Shown: piece after piece, positions 43,212 through 52,326 of the stretch
Layout: each line of letters begins with the position of its first letter
How positions within the stretch are numbered: position 1 is the first letter of the stretch
DNA from: Streptomyces sp. NBC_00554
GTDB taxonomy: Bacteria > Actinomycetota > Actinomycetes > Streptomycetales > Streptomycetaceae
Direction: 5' to 3'
Length of the DNA: 64,000 nt
Assembly: GCF_041431135.1 (NCBI RefSeq)
Contig: NZ_CP107799.1
Coordinates: 5,270,001 to 5,334,000, forward strand
Program-made: the position numbers and the translations under genes
Notes under the pieces: model-generated
Databases searched by the model: none
Seen by the model: only the letters and a program-made list of their open reading frames with translations
Told to the model about the DNA's origin: nothing

Positions 43212-44351
43212 ATGCCCCACCCCTACGTCCTGCTGTCCGCCGCCGTCTCCCTCGACGGCTTCCTCGACGACACCGGCCCCGAACGGCTGCTGCTCTCCGG
43301 CGCGGCCGACTTCGACCGGGTCGACGAGGTACGGGCGTCCAGCGACGCGATCCTGGTCGGCGCCGGCACGCTCCGCACGGACAACCCCCGGCTGCTGGTC
43401 AACTCGGCCGAGCGGCGCGCGGCCCGGGTCGCCGCGGGGCGCTCCGAGTACCCGTTGAAGGTCACGGTCAGCGGGTCCGGTGACCTCGATCCCGGTGCGC
43501 AGTTCTGGCACACCGGCGGCGAGAAGGTCGTCTATACGACGGACAAGGGCGCCGACCGGCTGCGCGGGCTGCGTGCGCTGGGGCTGGACGCCGACGTCGT
43601 CCCGGTCGGGACCGAGGTGGACTGGCGGGCCGTCCTTGCGCACCTTCATGACGTACGAGGTGTGCGGCGCCTCATGGTCGAGGGGGGCGGGCGGGTGCAC
43701 ACGCAGTTGATGCGGGAGGGGCTCGCGGACGAGTTGCAGCTTGCCGTCGCGCCGCTCTTCGTGGGGGAGGCGGACGCGCCTCGGCTCTTCGGGCCCGGCC
43801 CGTATCCCCTCGGGCGGATGCGGATGGTGGAGACGCGGGCCGTCGGGGACGTCGTGCTCATTCGGTACGTCCCCACCGCGCCCGGGGTCGGGGGGCTCGC
43901 CTCCGCCGCCGACCGGCACTGGCTGGGGGTCGCTTGTGAGCTGGCGGCGTTGTGTCCCGTGTCGGAGACCGCGTTCAGTGTGGGGGCGGTCGTGGTGGCG
44001 GCGGACGGGACCGAGCTGGCGCGCGGGTACTCCCGGGAGGGGGGTGATTCCGTGGTGCACGCGGAGGAGGCGGCGCTTGCCAAGGTCGATGCCGGTGATC
44101 CGCGGCTGGCGTCGGCCACGGTGTACAGCAGTCTTGAGCCGTGTGCTCGGCGGGCGTCGCGGCCCCTGCCGTGTGCGCGGCTCATTCTTGACGCCGGGGT
44201 GCGGCGGGTTGTCACCGCTTGGCGGGAGCCGGACACGTTCGTGGCGGGGGCCGACGGGAGCGGGGTTCTTGAGGGGGCGGGGGCTTACGTGGTTGTGCTT
44301 CCGGAGTACGAGGAGCGGGCGGTGGCGCCCAATCGGCATCTGGTGGGGTAG
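43212..44351 (+). CDS. Reductase-deaminase fusion, RibD-like with inverted domain order
   Basis: A 379-residue protein. Residues 1-225 are the RibD C-terminal/DHFR-like reductase (YVLLSAAVSLDGFLDD, ILVGAGTLRTDNPRL, RLMVEGGGRVHTQLM). Residues ~235-379 are a cytidine-deaminase-like domain with VVHAEEAAL and SSLEPCARRASRPLPCARLIL, the zinc ligands His and two Cys plus the Glu. In canonical RibD the deaminase is N-terminal; here the order is reversed. It probably performs the two riboflavin steps after RibA, or a related reaction. ATG 43212 follows GGAGGG by 8 nt. Confidence 0.88.
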   Translation: MPHPYVLLSAAVSLDGFLDDTGPERLLLSGAADFDRVDEVRASSDAILVGAGTLRTDNPRLLVNSAERRAARVAAGRSEYPLKVTVSGSGDLDPGAQFWHTGGEKVVYTTDKGADRLRGLRALGLDADVVPVGTEVDWRAVLAHLHDVRGVRRLMVEGGGRVHTQLMREGLADELQLAVAPLFVGEADAPRLFGPGPYPLGRMRMVETRAVGDVVLIRYVPTAPGVGGLASAADRHWLGVACELAALCPVSETAFSVGAVVVAADGTELARGYSREGGDSVVHAEEAALAKVDAGDPRLASATVYSSLEPCARRASRPLPCARLILDAGVRRVVTAWREPDTFVAGADGSGVLEGAGAYVVVLPEYEERAVAPNRHLVG

Positions 44352-44378
44352 CGCGGGCGGGGTGCGTGGGGGCTGGTG

Positions 44379-44497
44379 TGGGGTGGGTTTTTCGCCCCCT
44401 CCGCCCCTGCCCGTCCCTTGTTCCTGGGGCTCCGCCCCAGACCCCGCTCCTCAAACGCCGGGGGGGCTGGATTTCGCCCCGGCCGGGGCGAAAAAGT
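44379..44497. repeat. Streptomyces palindromic intergenic repeat, copy 1 (partial)
   Basis: It contains the left arm TTTTTCGCCCCCTCCGCCCC and a TGGGGCTCCGCCCCA hairpin, then a short CGCCCCGGCCGGGGCG hairpin (about 44475-44491) in place of the full right arm. It is shared with copies at 52153 and 58150. The arms form long hairpins and may end transcription of the upstream gene. Confidence 0.7.
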
Positions 44498-44587
44498 CAC
44501 CCCGCGCCCGTGCGGCCTAAGAGATCCTGCGGCCCCGTCACCCACGCGTCAGGCTGCAACTGAGCCGACTCGGAGGCAGGAGCAGCG

Positions 44588-45799
44588 ATGGGTTCAGTGG
44601 GGCGGCGTGTGGTGGTGGTGCTGTTGGCGCCGTTGATGGTCGGGCTGGTGGCGTCGTGCGGGATGACGGGGCAGACGCGGACCGTGCGGGCGCGGCCCGA
44701 GGACGCGGCGTTCGAGCATCCCGGGGTGCTCGTCAGCAAGGACCAGCTGGCCGCCGTACGCGAGCACGTGGACGCGGGTAAGCAGCCGTGGCTGCAGGCG
44801 TTCCTGGACATGCGGGACAGCAAGTACGGGTCGTACAAGTACCGGGCTGAGCCGTACGCGACCGTCGAGTGCCCGCCGGGCAGCCGGGCCGGGCACGGGT
44901 GCGTCGAGGAGCGCGAGGACGCCATCGCGGCGTACACGCAGGCATTGCTGTGGAGCATCACGGGCAAGCAGGAGCACGCCGACAAGGCGGTTCAGATCAT
45001 GGACGCCTGGTCGGGGAAGGTGAAGAAGCACACGGCGGGGAACGCCGGGCTGCAGACCGCGTGGGCCGGGTCCACCTGGGCGCGGGCCGGGGAGATCGTG
45101 CGGCACACGGGAGCCACCTGGCCGGCGGCGAGCGTCGCGCGGTTCCAGAGCATGCTGCGGACCGCCTACCTTCCCGAGGTCAGCAAAAAAGTCCCGGACT
45201 TCAACGGGAACTGGGATCTCGTCATGACCGATGCCGCGATCGGTATCGCCGTGTTCCTCGACGACCACAAGGCGTTCGGCGACGCCGTCGAGCGGTTCCG
45301 GCAGCGCGTGCCCGCGTACTTCTACCTGGCCAAGGACGGGAAGGTGCCGCTGACGCCCGTCGGCAGCACCGTCGACACCCCGCAGAAGCTGACCACGTAC
45401 TGGTTCGGGCAGCGGCGGTACACGGACGGTGTCTCGCAGGAGACCTGCCGCAACTTCAAGCACGTCGGGTACTCGCTCGCCGCCACCGCACACATCGCCG
45501 AGACCGCCTGGCACCAGGGCATCGACCTCTACCGCGACGTCAAGGACCGGCTGAAGGCCGCGCTCGACTTCCACGCCAGGTACCAGATGGGGGAGACGGC
45601 GCCCGGGTGGCTGTGCGGTGGGCGGGTCGACCGGAACATGGGGCCCGACCTGGAGGTCGCGCTCAACCATCTGGAGGACCGGCTCGACGTCCACGTCCCG
45701 GCCGCCCACCGGTTGGCCGAGCAGACGAGGCCGTCCGGCACGGACGATCTGTTCGTCTCCTGGGAGACGCTCACGCACGCCGGGAATCCTGCCGACTGA
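44588..45799 (+). CDS. Alginate lyase family lipoprotein
   Basis: A 403-residue lipoprotein. The signal peptide (RRVVVVLLAPLMVGL) ends in VASC (Cys near residue 24). The catalytic domain is the (alpha/alpha) toroid of the alginate_lyase family: HPGVLVSKDQLAAVREHV, YTQALLWSITGKQEHADKAVQIMDAW, FNGNWDLVMTDAAIGIAVF (Asn/Trp active-site region) and QETCRNFKHVGYSLAATAHIAETAWHQG. It likely cleaves an acidic polysaccharide at the cell surface. GGAGG-type sites precede the ATG. It is a single gene between a palindromic repeat and the initiator tRNA. Confidence 0.85.
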   Translation: MGSVGRRVVVVLLAPLMVGLVASCGMTGQTRTVRARPEDAAFEHPGVLVSKDQLAAVREHVDAGKQPWLQAFLDMRDSKYGSYKYRAEPYATVECPPGSRAGHGCVEEREDAIAAYTQALLWSITGKQEHADKAVQIMDAWSGKVKKHTAGNAGLQTAWAGSTWARAGEIVRHTGATWPAASVARFQSMLRTAYLPEVSKKVPDFNGNWDLVMTDAAIGIAVFLDDHKAFGDAVERFRQRVPAYFYLAKDGKVPLTPVGSTVDTPQKLTTYWFGQRRYTDGVSQETCRNFKHVGYSLAATAHIAETAWHQGIDLYRDVKDRLKAALDFHARYQMGETAPGWLCGGRVDRNMGPDLEVALNHLEDRLDVHVPAAHRLAEQTRPSGTDDLFVSWETLTHAGNPAD

Positions 45800-45881
45800 G
45801 GGCCGACCGAGGGCCGACCGAGGGGTGACGGCAACGTTGGTAATGGGTGTCCCGCGAGTGGCGTATAGTTGGGTTTAACGA

Positions 45882-45955
45882 CGCGGGGTGGAGCAGCTCG
45901 GTAGCTCGCTGGGCTCATAACCCAGAGGTCGCAGGTTCAAATCCTGTCCCCGCTA
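45882..45955 (+). tRNA. Initiator tRNA-Met(CAT)
   Basis: A 74-nt cloverleaf with anticodon CAT. Two initiator marks are present: an unpaired 1-72 position (C opposite T) and three G-C pairs closing the anticodon stem (TGGG-CTCATAA-CCCA). A TATAGT -10 box lies at 45864-45869. Confidence 0.93.
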
Positions 45956-45962
45956 CTGAAGG

Positions 45963-46002
45963 CCAAGGGCCGGAACTCGGATTCACGAGTTCCGGCCCTT
46001 GG
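45963..46002 (+). terminator. Terminator of the initiator tRNA
   Basis: A perfect 17-bp stem (45963-45979 with 45986-46002) and a 6-nt loop, 7 bp after the tRNA. Confidence 0.85.
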
Positions 46003-46017
46003 TGTATTCCGGGGGAC

Positions 46018-47319
46018 GTGTACGCATCCCCCGGAAGGTCCACAGGGGTCGCCCCCCGACCCCGCTCCGGGAAACCTGGACGGGTGGGGCAGCGAACAGG
46101 TACGCAGCGGGCGGGGGATCCGTACGACCCGCGCGACGGCTCGTACGACCCGGCATACGACCGGTCCGGTGGGCGGCTGCCCGGGGACCCCGTGCCCGAT
46201 CCCGGGCTGGGTGACGGAGAGCCCGCCCGGTCGGCCGGAGCGAACCCGCGCAGGATCTCGTACACGCGCAGATTCGTCCGGGTGCTCCCCGTGCTGCTCA
46301 TCGCCGCCGGCGCCCTGTACGAGTACCTCACGCCGAGGGATTTCACCGGCGGGCCCCTCTTCACTGCCGCCCCGCTGGTGGCGGCTCCCCTCTATTCGCT
46401 GCGCGGCACCGTGCTCACCGGCGTATCGGCCGTGGTGGCGGCGCTGGTGGTCCACACCCGGCTCGGCGTCGTCACGCAGGCCGAGGCGGTCACCGAGATG
46501 GCCACGGTGGCGACGGCCGCCGTGCTGGCCGCCCTCATCAACGTCCTCGTCCGGCGCGGCAACGCCCGCCTCGCCTCCGTCCGCGAGATCGCCGAGGCCG
46601 CTCAGCGCGCCGTACTGCCGGAGCCCGGCGAGCGGATCGGCGCGCTCGATGTCGCGGCGCGGTACGAGGCGGCGCAGGAGGACGCGTTCATCGGCGGGGA
46701 CCTGTACGCGGTGCAGGAATCCCCGTACGGCGTACGGCTGGTCGTGGGTGACGTACGGGGCAAGGGGATGGGCGCCGTGGCGGCCGTCGCCGTCGTCATC
46801 GGGGCGTTCCGGGAGGCCGCCGAGCAGGAGGCGACGCTGGAGGCGGTCGCCGGGCGGCTCGAGCGGGCGCTGGAGCGCGAGGGCGCCCGGCGCGACGGCC
46901 TCGACGCCTTCGAGGGGTTCACGACGGCCGTCCTCGCGGAGATCCCGCGCGGCGAGGAGGTCGTACGGATCGTCAACCGCGGCCATCCGCCGCCGCTGCT
47001 CCTGCACGCGGACGGCACGCTCGTCACACTCGACGCCGGGGAGCCCGCACTGCCGCTAGGGCTGGGCGAGTTGGGCAGCCTGCCCGACCGTGCGCAGGAG
47101 GCGGAGTTCCCGAAGGGGGCCACGCTGCTCCTGCACACCGACGGGCTGTCCGAGGCCCGCGACGAGCGCGGGCGCTTCTACGATCCCGCGGCGTTCCTCA
47201 CCGGACGGACCTTCCCCGCGCCCGGCGCACTGCTCACCGCGCTCGCCGACGAGGTCCGCCGGCACTCGGGCGGCGGGACGACGGACGACATGGCGCTGCT
47301 CGCCGTACGGCGTCCGTGA
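46018..47319 (+). CDS. SpoIIE/PP2C-type serine phosphatase with membrane domain
   Basis: A protein of up to 433 residues. A disordered lead is followed by about four membrane segments (VLPVLLIAAGALYEYL to MATVATAAVLAALINVLV). The PP2C/RsbU domain then has AAQRAVLPEPGE, DAFIGGDLYAV and VVGDVRGKGM (metal-binding Asp/Gly), with HTDGLSEARD and GGGTTDDMALL closing it. Such enzymes dephosphorylate anti-anti-sigma factors in stress and development. The start is unsure: GTG 46018 has a poor site, and GTG 46195, just before the membrane domain, is an alternative. It stands alone. Confidence 0.85.
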   Translation: MYASPGRSTGVAPRPRSGKPGRVGQRTGTQRAGDPYDPRDGSYDPAYDRSGGRLPGDPVPDPGLGDGEPARSAGANPRRISYTRRFVRVLPVLLIAAGALYEYLTPRDFTGGPLFTAAPLVAAPLYSLRGTVLTGVSAVVAALVVHTRLGVVTQAEAVTEMATVATAAVLAALINVLVRRGNARLASVREIAEAAQRAVLPEPGERIGALDVAARYEAAQEDAFIGGDLYAVQESPYGVRLVVGDVRGKGMGAVAAVAVVIGAFREAAEQEATLEAVAGRLERALEREGARRDGLDAFEGFTTAVLAEIPRGEEVVRIVNRGHPPPLLLHADGTLVTLDAGEPALPLGLGELGSLPDRAQEAEFPKGATLLLHTDGLSEARDERGRFYDPAAFLTGRTFPAPGALLTALADEVRRHSGGGTTDDMALLAVRRP

Positions 47320-47599
47320 GAGGTTCTGGCCCCGAAAGGTTCCGGCCTCGAGGGGTTCTGGCCCCCGTTGTCACCGGGGTGATCGAGTGACGCCCCTCCG
47401 CATAACAACTGACATACCGTCAAGAGTGTTGTGACTGATGAGGTGTGGTCAACTCGCCCGTTTTACGCCGGTGATGACCCGAAAGTCCTGGCCAGAAGCG
47501 TTAATGATCAGTCCGAACGGCTTGGAATCCGGTGCCCGCGTCTATTAACGTTCGATAACGCAGCGCGGTCGTCCCAGCCGTCACGAGAGACGGCTCCGT

Positions 47600-47745
47600 G
47601 CGCATGCGCCTAATCCCGCAAGGGAGCCGGGGAACCACCAACTTGGGGTGAATCGAGCGTCTTTCGCAGGTGGGAACACCAGCGGTTGACGCGCGTAGGA
47701 GACCTTCCTGCTCCGAACCCGTCAGCTAACCCGGTAGGCGAGAAG
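47600..47745 (+). promoter_or_regulatory. c-di-AMP riboswitch (ydaO/yuaA class)
   Basis: The leader of the M23 peptidase gene carries the family landmarks in order: GAGCCGGGGAACCACCA (47624-47640), GGGGTGAAT, a variable arm, and CCGAACCCGTCAGCTAACCC (47713-47732) followed by GGTAGGCG, whose GGCG (47737-47740) pairs with CGCC (47607-47610). In actinobacteria this class senses cyclic di-AMP and shuts off cell-wall hydrolase genes when it is bound. No other gene is seen in 47320-47766. Confidence 0.92.
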
Positions 47746-47766
47746 GAAGGAAAGGAGCACGCCCAC

Positions 47767-48798
47767 GTGGCGTCCAACCCGCCTGCCCAGGCAACCTCGT
47801 ATCCGCCGAGCGAAACGCACACCTTCGTTTACGGCAAAGAAGACGAGGGCCCCCGGGAGGAGTGGAATCCCACCGAGGACTCCCTCCGTCCCATCCGCGG
47901 CCGGCACCGTGTCGGCAAGCAGCGCGGAGGCGGCGGACTCGCGCGCAGCTCCACCGTTCTGGGCGTCGGCGTCATAGCCGCGGTCGGCGCGGGCGGCATG
48001 GCCACCGCGGCGCCCAACAAGCCGCCGGTCTCGATCTCGCTGCCCGACCTGCCGTCCGTGAGCACGATCCTCTCGGACGACACCTCCGACGACGAGGCAG
48101 AGGGCTCCACCACTCCGCTCAGCAGCGCCGGTCTGACCACTGCCGAGACCGAGCAGGGCACCGCGGACGCCGGCGAGGTCCTGCGCGCCCGCATCATGCA
48201 GCAGGCCGAGGTCCAGAAGGACCAGGCCGACACCGCGGCCCAGCAGGCCGCCCAGGCCGCCGCGGTGAAGAAGGCCGCCGACGACGCCGCCGCCGTGAAG
48301 AAGGCGGCCGATGCCAAGGAAGCCGCCGCGAAGAAGAAGGCGGCGGAGGAGGCAGCGGCCAAGGCAGAGGCCGAGCGCCTCGCCGAGCTCGCCAAGAGCT
48401 ACACGCTGCCGACCTCCTCGTACACCATCACCTCGACCTTCGGTCAGGCCGGCTCGCTGTGGTCCTCCGGCTACCACACCGGTCTGGACTTCGCCGCGCC
48501 CACGGGCACGCTGATCAAGGCGATCCACAGCGGCACGATCACCTCGGCAGGCTGGGACGGGTCGTACGGCTACAAGACGGTGCTCACGCTCGACGACGGC
48601 ACCGAGCTGTGGTTCGCCCACCAGTCCTCGATCAGCGTCAGCGTGGGGCAGAAGGTCGCCACCGGTGACGTCATCGGGCGCGTGGGTGCGACGGGCAATG
48701 TCACCGGGGCGCATCTGCACCTCGAGGTCCACCCCGGCGGCGCCGACACCGGGATCGACCCGATGGCCTGGCTGCAGAGCAAGGGCATCAATCCCTGA
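47767..48798 (+). CDS. M23 family (LytM-type) cell-wall endopeptidase
   Basis: A 343-residue peptidoglycan hydrolase. A polar ~65-residue lead comes before a membrane/signal segment (TVLGVGVIAAVGAGGMATAA). A Lys/Ala/Glu-rich coiled coil lies near residues 140-205. The C-terminal LytM domain has the zinc site HTGLDFAAPTGT and HLHLEVHPGG plus the outer His in WFAHQSS. It cuts cross-links in the cell wall during growth, germination or spore outgrowth. GTG 47767 follows AAGGAG by 9 nt. A c-di-AMP riboswitch in the leader should turn it down at high c-di-AMP. Confidence 0.93.
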   Translation: MASNPPAQATSYPPSETHTFVYGKEDEGPREEWNPTEDSLRPIRGRHRVGKQRGGGGLARSSTVLGVGVIAAVGAGGMATAAPNKPPVSISLPDLPSVSTILSDDTSDDEAEGSTTPLSSAGLTTAETEQGTADAGEVLRARIMQQAEVQKDQADTAAQQAAQAAAVKKAADDAAAVKKAADAKEAAAKKKAAEEAAAKAEAERLAELAKSYTLPTSSYTITSTFGQAGSLWSSGYHTGLDFAAPTGTLIKAIHSGTITSAGWDGSYGYKTVLTLDDGTELWFAHQSSISVSVGQKVATGDVIGRVGATGNVTGAHLHLEVHPGGADTGIDPMAWLQSKGINP

Positions 48799-48909
48799 TA
48801 CGTACGTTTCCTGATCCCCGGCGGTTCTGACGACACACCCCCCGACGTCAGGGCTGCCGGTCAGGTATGTGCGGAATACAGCCATCCGCTGGTGGCGTTG
48901 AGATCGAGC

Positions 48910-49854
48910 ATGACTTCTCTTCGCAAGCTTGGCTCGTCCGGCCTCGAGGTCTTCCCGCTCGCCCTCGGCGGCAACGTCTTCGGCTGGACCGCAGACGAGA
49001 CCCGGTCCTTCGCCGTCCTCGACGCGTACGCCGCCGCGGGCGGCAACTTCCTCGACACGGCCGACTCGTACTCGGCGTGGATCGACGGCAACAAGGGCGG
49101 CGAGTCCGAGACCATCATCGGCAAGTGGGTCAAGGCGCGCGGCAACCGGGCCGACGTCGTGATCGCCACCAAGGTCAGCCAGCACCCCGAGTACCCGGGG
49201 CTGTCCGGCGCCAACATCAAGGCCGCGGCCGACGCGTCCCTGCACCGCCTGGGCACCGACTACATCGACCTCTACTTCACGCACTTCGACAAGCCCGAGG
49301 TGCCGGTCGAGGAGATCATCGGCGCGCTCGACGAGCTGGTGAAGGCGGGCAAGGTGCGCCACATCGCGGCCTCCAACATCTCGCCCGAGCGGCTCCAGGA
49401 GTCCCTCGACTTCTCCGACCGCGAGGGCCTCGCCCGCTACGTCGCCCTCCAGCCGCACTACAACCTCGTCTCGCGCGACACCTACGAGGGCCCGCTGCGC
49501 GACATCGCCTCCCGCTCGGGCCTCGCTGCCGTCCCGTACTTCGCCCTCGCGTCCGGCTTCCTCACCGGCAAGTACCGGCCGGGTACGACGGTCGACTCCC
49601 CGCGTGCGGCGGGCGCGGGCAAGCACCTGGAGACCGAGCGGGGCCTTCGCGTGCTGGCCGCCCTCGACGAGGCCGCCCAGGCCCACGACGTCCCGGTCGC
49701 CACGGTCGCCCTGGCCTGGCTCGCCGCCCAGCCGACGGTCGCGGCACCGATCGCCTCGGCACGGGTGGTCGAGCAGCTTCCGGCCCTTGTGGGGGTGGCG
49801 GACCTCGTCCTCACGGACGCGGAGCTGGGCAGGCTGACTGAGGCGTCGGCTTAA
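48910..49854 (+). CDS. Aldo/keto reductase
   Basis: A 314-residue (beta/alpha)8 NADPH-dependent oxidoreductase. The tetrad is visible: Asp and Tyr in NFLDTADSYSAW, Lys in VIATKVSQHP and His in LYFTHFDKPE. VRHIAASNIS, VALQPHYNLVSRD and the C-terminal cofactor clamp (AAPIASARVVEQL) follow. The ATG at 48910 is favoured over GTG 48892 because the product then begins TSLRKLGSSGLEV like its family; the ribosome site is weak in both cases. The substrate is unknown. Confidence 0.93.
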   Translation: MTSLRKLGSSGLEVFPLALGGNVFGWTADETRSFAVLDAYAAAGGNFLDTADSYSAWIDGNKGGESETIIGKWVKARGNRADVVIATKVSQHPEYPGLSGANIKAAADASLHRLGTDYIDLYFTHFDKPEVPVEEIIGALDELVKAGKVRHIAASNISPERLQESLDFSDREGLARYVALQPHYNLVSRDTYEGPLRDIASRSGLAAVPYFALASGFLTGKYRPGTTVDSPRAAGAGKHLETERGLRVLAALDEAAQAHDVPVATVALAWLAAQPTVAAPIASARVVEQLPALVGVADLVLTDAELGRLTEASA

Positions 49855-49884
49855 CCGTCGCCCGCGAGGGATCGATCGAGGGTT

Positions 49885-51234
49885 CTACGAGCGATACGGG
49901 TTGTACGCGGGGTACGGCGCCGCGGTCCCGTACGGCCCCGGGTGGGGCTGGCCGTACGTGGGCGGGTAGCCGTACGTCGGCCAGGGCGGGGGCACCGGAA
50001 CCACCGGAACCGGAGCCGTCGCCCTGGCCGCGTACGCCAGGGCCGGGCGCGCGGCATCCCGGCGGAGCCACAGCTCGTGGAGCAACTTCCGTTCCCGTAC
50101 GAGGAAGTCGGCGCCCGCGCGGCCGTCGCGAGCCCGGTGCCGCAGGAAGGCGAGCGAGGTCGCGTACGCCTCGTACTCGGCGACGGAGCGGGCGGCGGGC
50201 CTGCCTCCCAGGTGGCGGGCGGCGTACTGGCGGGCGAGCCGGCGCGCGTGCATCGAGCCGAGCACGTACGGCTCGGACGCGGACAGCCACCCGGCGGTGG
50301 CGTAGGCGGGCAGTTCCGCACGCACCGTGCGCAGTTCCCGCTGCCGGGTCCAGACGACCAGCCAAGTCAGCAGCGCGAACGCGGGCACCATGAACGTGGC
50401 GTACACCGCGAAGAACCCGAGCTCCCCGAAGCTCGACGAGCCGTTCCACATGGCGTGCATGCCCATGGCGAGCACGAGTCCGGCCAGGGGCAGCAGGACG
50501 CGGCGCACATGGTGGCGTTCGGCGGACAGGGCCGCGATGCCGAAGCCGATGCCGGTCAGGACCGTGAACAGCGGGTGCGCGAAGGGGGACATCACCACGC
50601 GCACGAAGAAGGTCGCGGCCGTGACGGATGTCAGCCCGCTGTCGCCGCTGAGCTGGTCGGTGCCGAAGGCGGTGCCGAGATAGAGGATGTTCTCGGTGAA
50701 GGCGAAGCCGGTGGCGGTGACCCCGGCGATGACGACCCCGTCGACGATCCCGGTGAAGTCCCGCCTGCGGAAGAGGAAGACCAGCAGGACGGCCGCCGCC
50801 TTCGCGGACTCCTCCACGATGGGCGCTATGACGGTCGCGCCGAGGGTGTCGGCGCTGGTCGGGTCGGCGGTCGCGGTCGCTATCCATCTGGTCGCGAAAC
50901 TGTTGGCGACGATCGCTATGAGCGCGGCCGCGCACGCGCCCCAGGCGAAGGCGAAGAGCAGGTTCCGCCAGGGGCCCGGTTCCACGCGGTCCAGCCAGCG
51001 GAACGCGGCGACGAGGAGTGGGACGGGGAACACCGCGAGGCCGAGGCCGACCAGGAAGCCCTCAGTGCCGGTCTGCCGGCGGACCAGGGCCAGGATCACG
51101 AGCCCGGAGATCGCGAGCAGGGTGACCAGCGCGCCGTACCGCACCCACTTTCTCTGCCACCAGTGCGCATGCCGCCGCGGTGCACCTTCGGCCGGGCCGG
51201 TGGGGTGCGTCGGGTACGGAGGGCAGGTGGCCAC
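49885..51234 (-). CDS. PrsW-family intramembrane protease
   Basis: A 449-residue membrane protein with about eight spans in the first 300 residues. The PrsW/CAAX-like motifs are present: APIVEESAK (EExxK), GFAFTENILYL (FxxxEN), SPFAHPLFTVLTG and AMGMHAMWNGSS. The cytosolic C-terminus is helical and ends in a Pro/Tyr/Gly-rich tail (YGYPPTYGQPHPGPYG). PrsW proteases cleave anti-sigma factors or other membrane proteins. It starts at GTG 51234 and is followed by nothing cotranscribed. An unlinked sigma factor may be the beneficiary; that cannot be told here. Confidence 0.9.
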   Translation of the reverse strand: MATCPPYPTHPTGPAEGAPRRHAHWWQRKWVRYGALVTLLAISGLVILALVRRQTGTEGFLVGLGLAVFPVPLLVAAFRWLDRVEPGPWRNLLFAFAWGACAAALIAIVANSFATRWIATATADPTSADTLGATVIAPIVEESAKAAAVLLVFLFRRRDFTGIVDGVVIAGVTATGFAFTENILYLGTAFGTDQLSGDSGLTSVTAATFFVRVVMSPFAHPLFTVLTGIGFGIAALSAERHHVRRVLLPLAGLVLAMGMHAMWNGSSSFGELGFFAVYATFMVPAFALLTWLVVWTRQRELRTVRAELPAYATAGWLSASEPYVLGSMHARRLARQYAARHLGGRPAARSVAEYEAYATSLAFLRHRARDGRAGADFLVRERKLLHELWLRRDAARPALAYAARATAPVPVVPVPPPWPTYGYPPTYGQPHPGPYGTAAPYPAYNPYRS

Positions 51235-51303
51235 GGCATCGACCCTAACGAGGGAGGGGCGCTGCCCGCGACGGTGCGTAGTGCCTGGTGCCGTCTTCCG
51301 GGC

Positions 51304-52119
51304 TCAGTCGCCGACGGATTGCTGCTCCCGGTGCTGTACGCGCCGGAACAGAAGGTCGTTCACCACATGGCCCTTGTCCAGTCCCTGGCCCTCGAAACGG
51401 GTCAGCGGCCGGAACGTCGGACGTGGCGCGTAACCGCCCTCGGGCCGGGTGTTCTCGAAGTCCGGGTGCGCGCTCAGCACTTCGAGCATCTGTTCGGCGT
51501 ACGGTTCCCAGTCGGTCGCGCAGTGCACGAGGGCGTCCGGCCTGAGGCGGGCCGCGGCGAGGCTGAGGAACTCCGGCTGGATCAGCCGTCGTTTGTGGTG
51601 CCGCTTCTTTGGCCAGGGGTCCGGGAAGTACACGCGCAGGCCGCTCAGGGAGTCCGGCGTGAGCATCTCCCTGAGCAGGATGATCGCGTCGCCGTTGGCC
51701 ACCCGGATGTTGGACAGCCCGTTCTGCTCCGCGAGATTGAGCAGGTTGCCCTGGCCGGGGGTGTGCACGTCGACGGCCAGAATCCCCGTCTCCGGGTCCT
51801 CGGCCGCCATCTGTGCGGTGGCCTCGCCCATGCCGAACCCGATCTCGAGCACGACGGGACGATCGCCGCCGAACAGCTCGGCGAGGTCCAGCTTCCGCTG
51901 CCCGTCGATGTCCAGCCCCCACTTGGGCCACAGCCGCTGCAACGCGTCCGCCTGCCCGGTCGTCACCCGGCTCCGCCGCGGCTGAAAACTCCGAATCCGC
52001 CGCTCGAAGTGGGACCCGGCGGGGTCGGGCTTCGGACCGTCGGGGAAACGGGGCTCGCCCTTGGGGCGGGGGGTGGTGGGGGGCTGGAGGGCTTCGGGAG
52101 AGTTATTGGGCTCAGACAC
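51304..52119 (-). CDS. trmB: tRNA (guanine-N7-)-methyltransferase
   Basis: TrmB methylates G46 of tRNAs with SAM. The 271-residue protein has a ~55-residue polar N-terminal extension, the SAM loop VVLEIGFGMGEATAQMA, VDVHTPGQGNLL, NGDAIILL and the tRNA-binding/catalytic YFPDPWPKKRHHKRRLIQ. These are diagnostic for the family. It starts at ATG 52119 and lies beside a copy of the palindromic repeat that separates it from lhgO. Confidence 0.95.
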   Translation of the reverse strand: MSEPNNSPEALQPPTTPRPKGEPRFPDGPKPDPAGSHFERRIRSFQPRRSRVTTGQADALQRLWPKWGLDIDGQRKLDLAELFGGDRPVVLEIGFGMGEATAQMAAEDPETGILAVDVHTPGQGNLLNLAEQNGLSNIRVANGDAIILLREMLTPDSLSGLRVYFPDPWPKKRHHKRRLIQPEFLSLAAARLRPDALVHCATDWEPYAEQMLEVLSAHPDFENTRPEGGYAPRPTFRPLTRFEGQGLDKGHVVNDLLFRRVQHREQQSVGD

Positions 52120-52152
52120 AGTGGGGTCGATTTTAGGCGAGGCGGGTGGGGG

Positions 52153-52324
52153 CCGGTGTGGGGTGGGTTTTTCGCCCCCTCCGCCCCTGCCCGTCCCTGC
52201 TTCCGGGCTACGCCCGGTTTCAGCCCGTCCGGCGTTTGAGGACGAGCGCGTCAGCGCGATGCGGGGGTCTGGGGGCGGCAGCCCCCAGGAGCAAGGGACG
52301 GGTAGGGGCGGAGGGGGCGAAAAA
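52153..52324. repeat. Streptomyces palindromic intergenic repeat, copy 2
   Basis: Two arms that are near-perfect reverse complements (about 52169-52197 and 52295-52324: TTTTCGCCCCCTCCGCCCCT and its complement) enclose several GC hairpins and GCGTTTGAGGACGAGC. It fills the space between trmB and lhgO, almost touching the lhgO stop codon. Confidence 0.75.
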
Positions 52325-52326
52325 CC

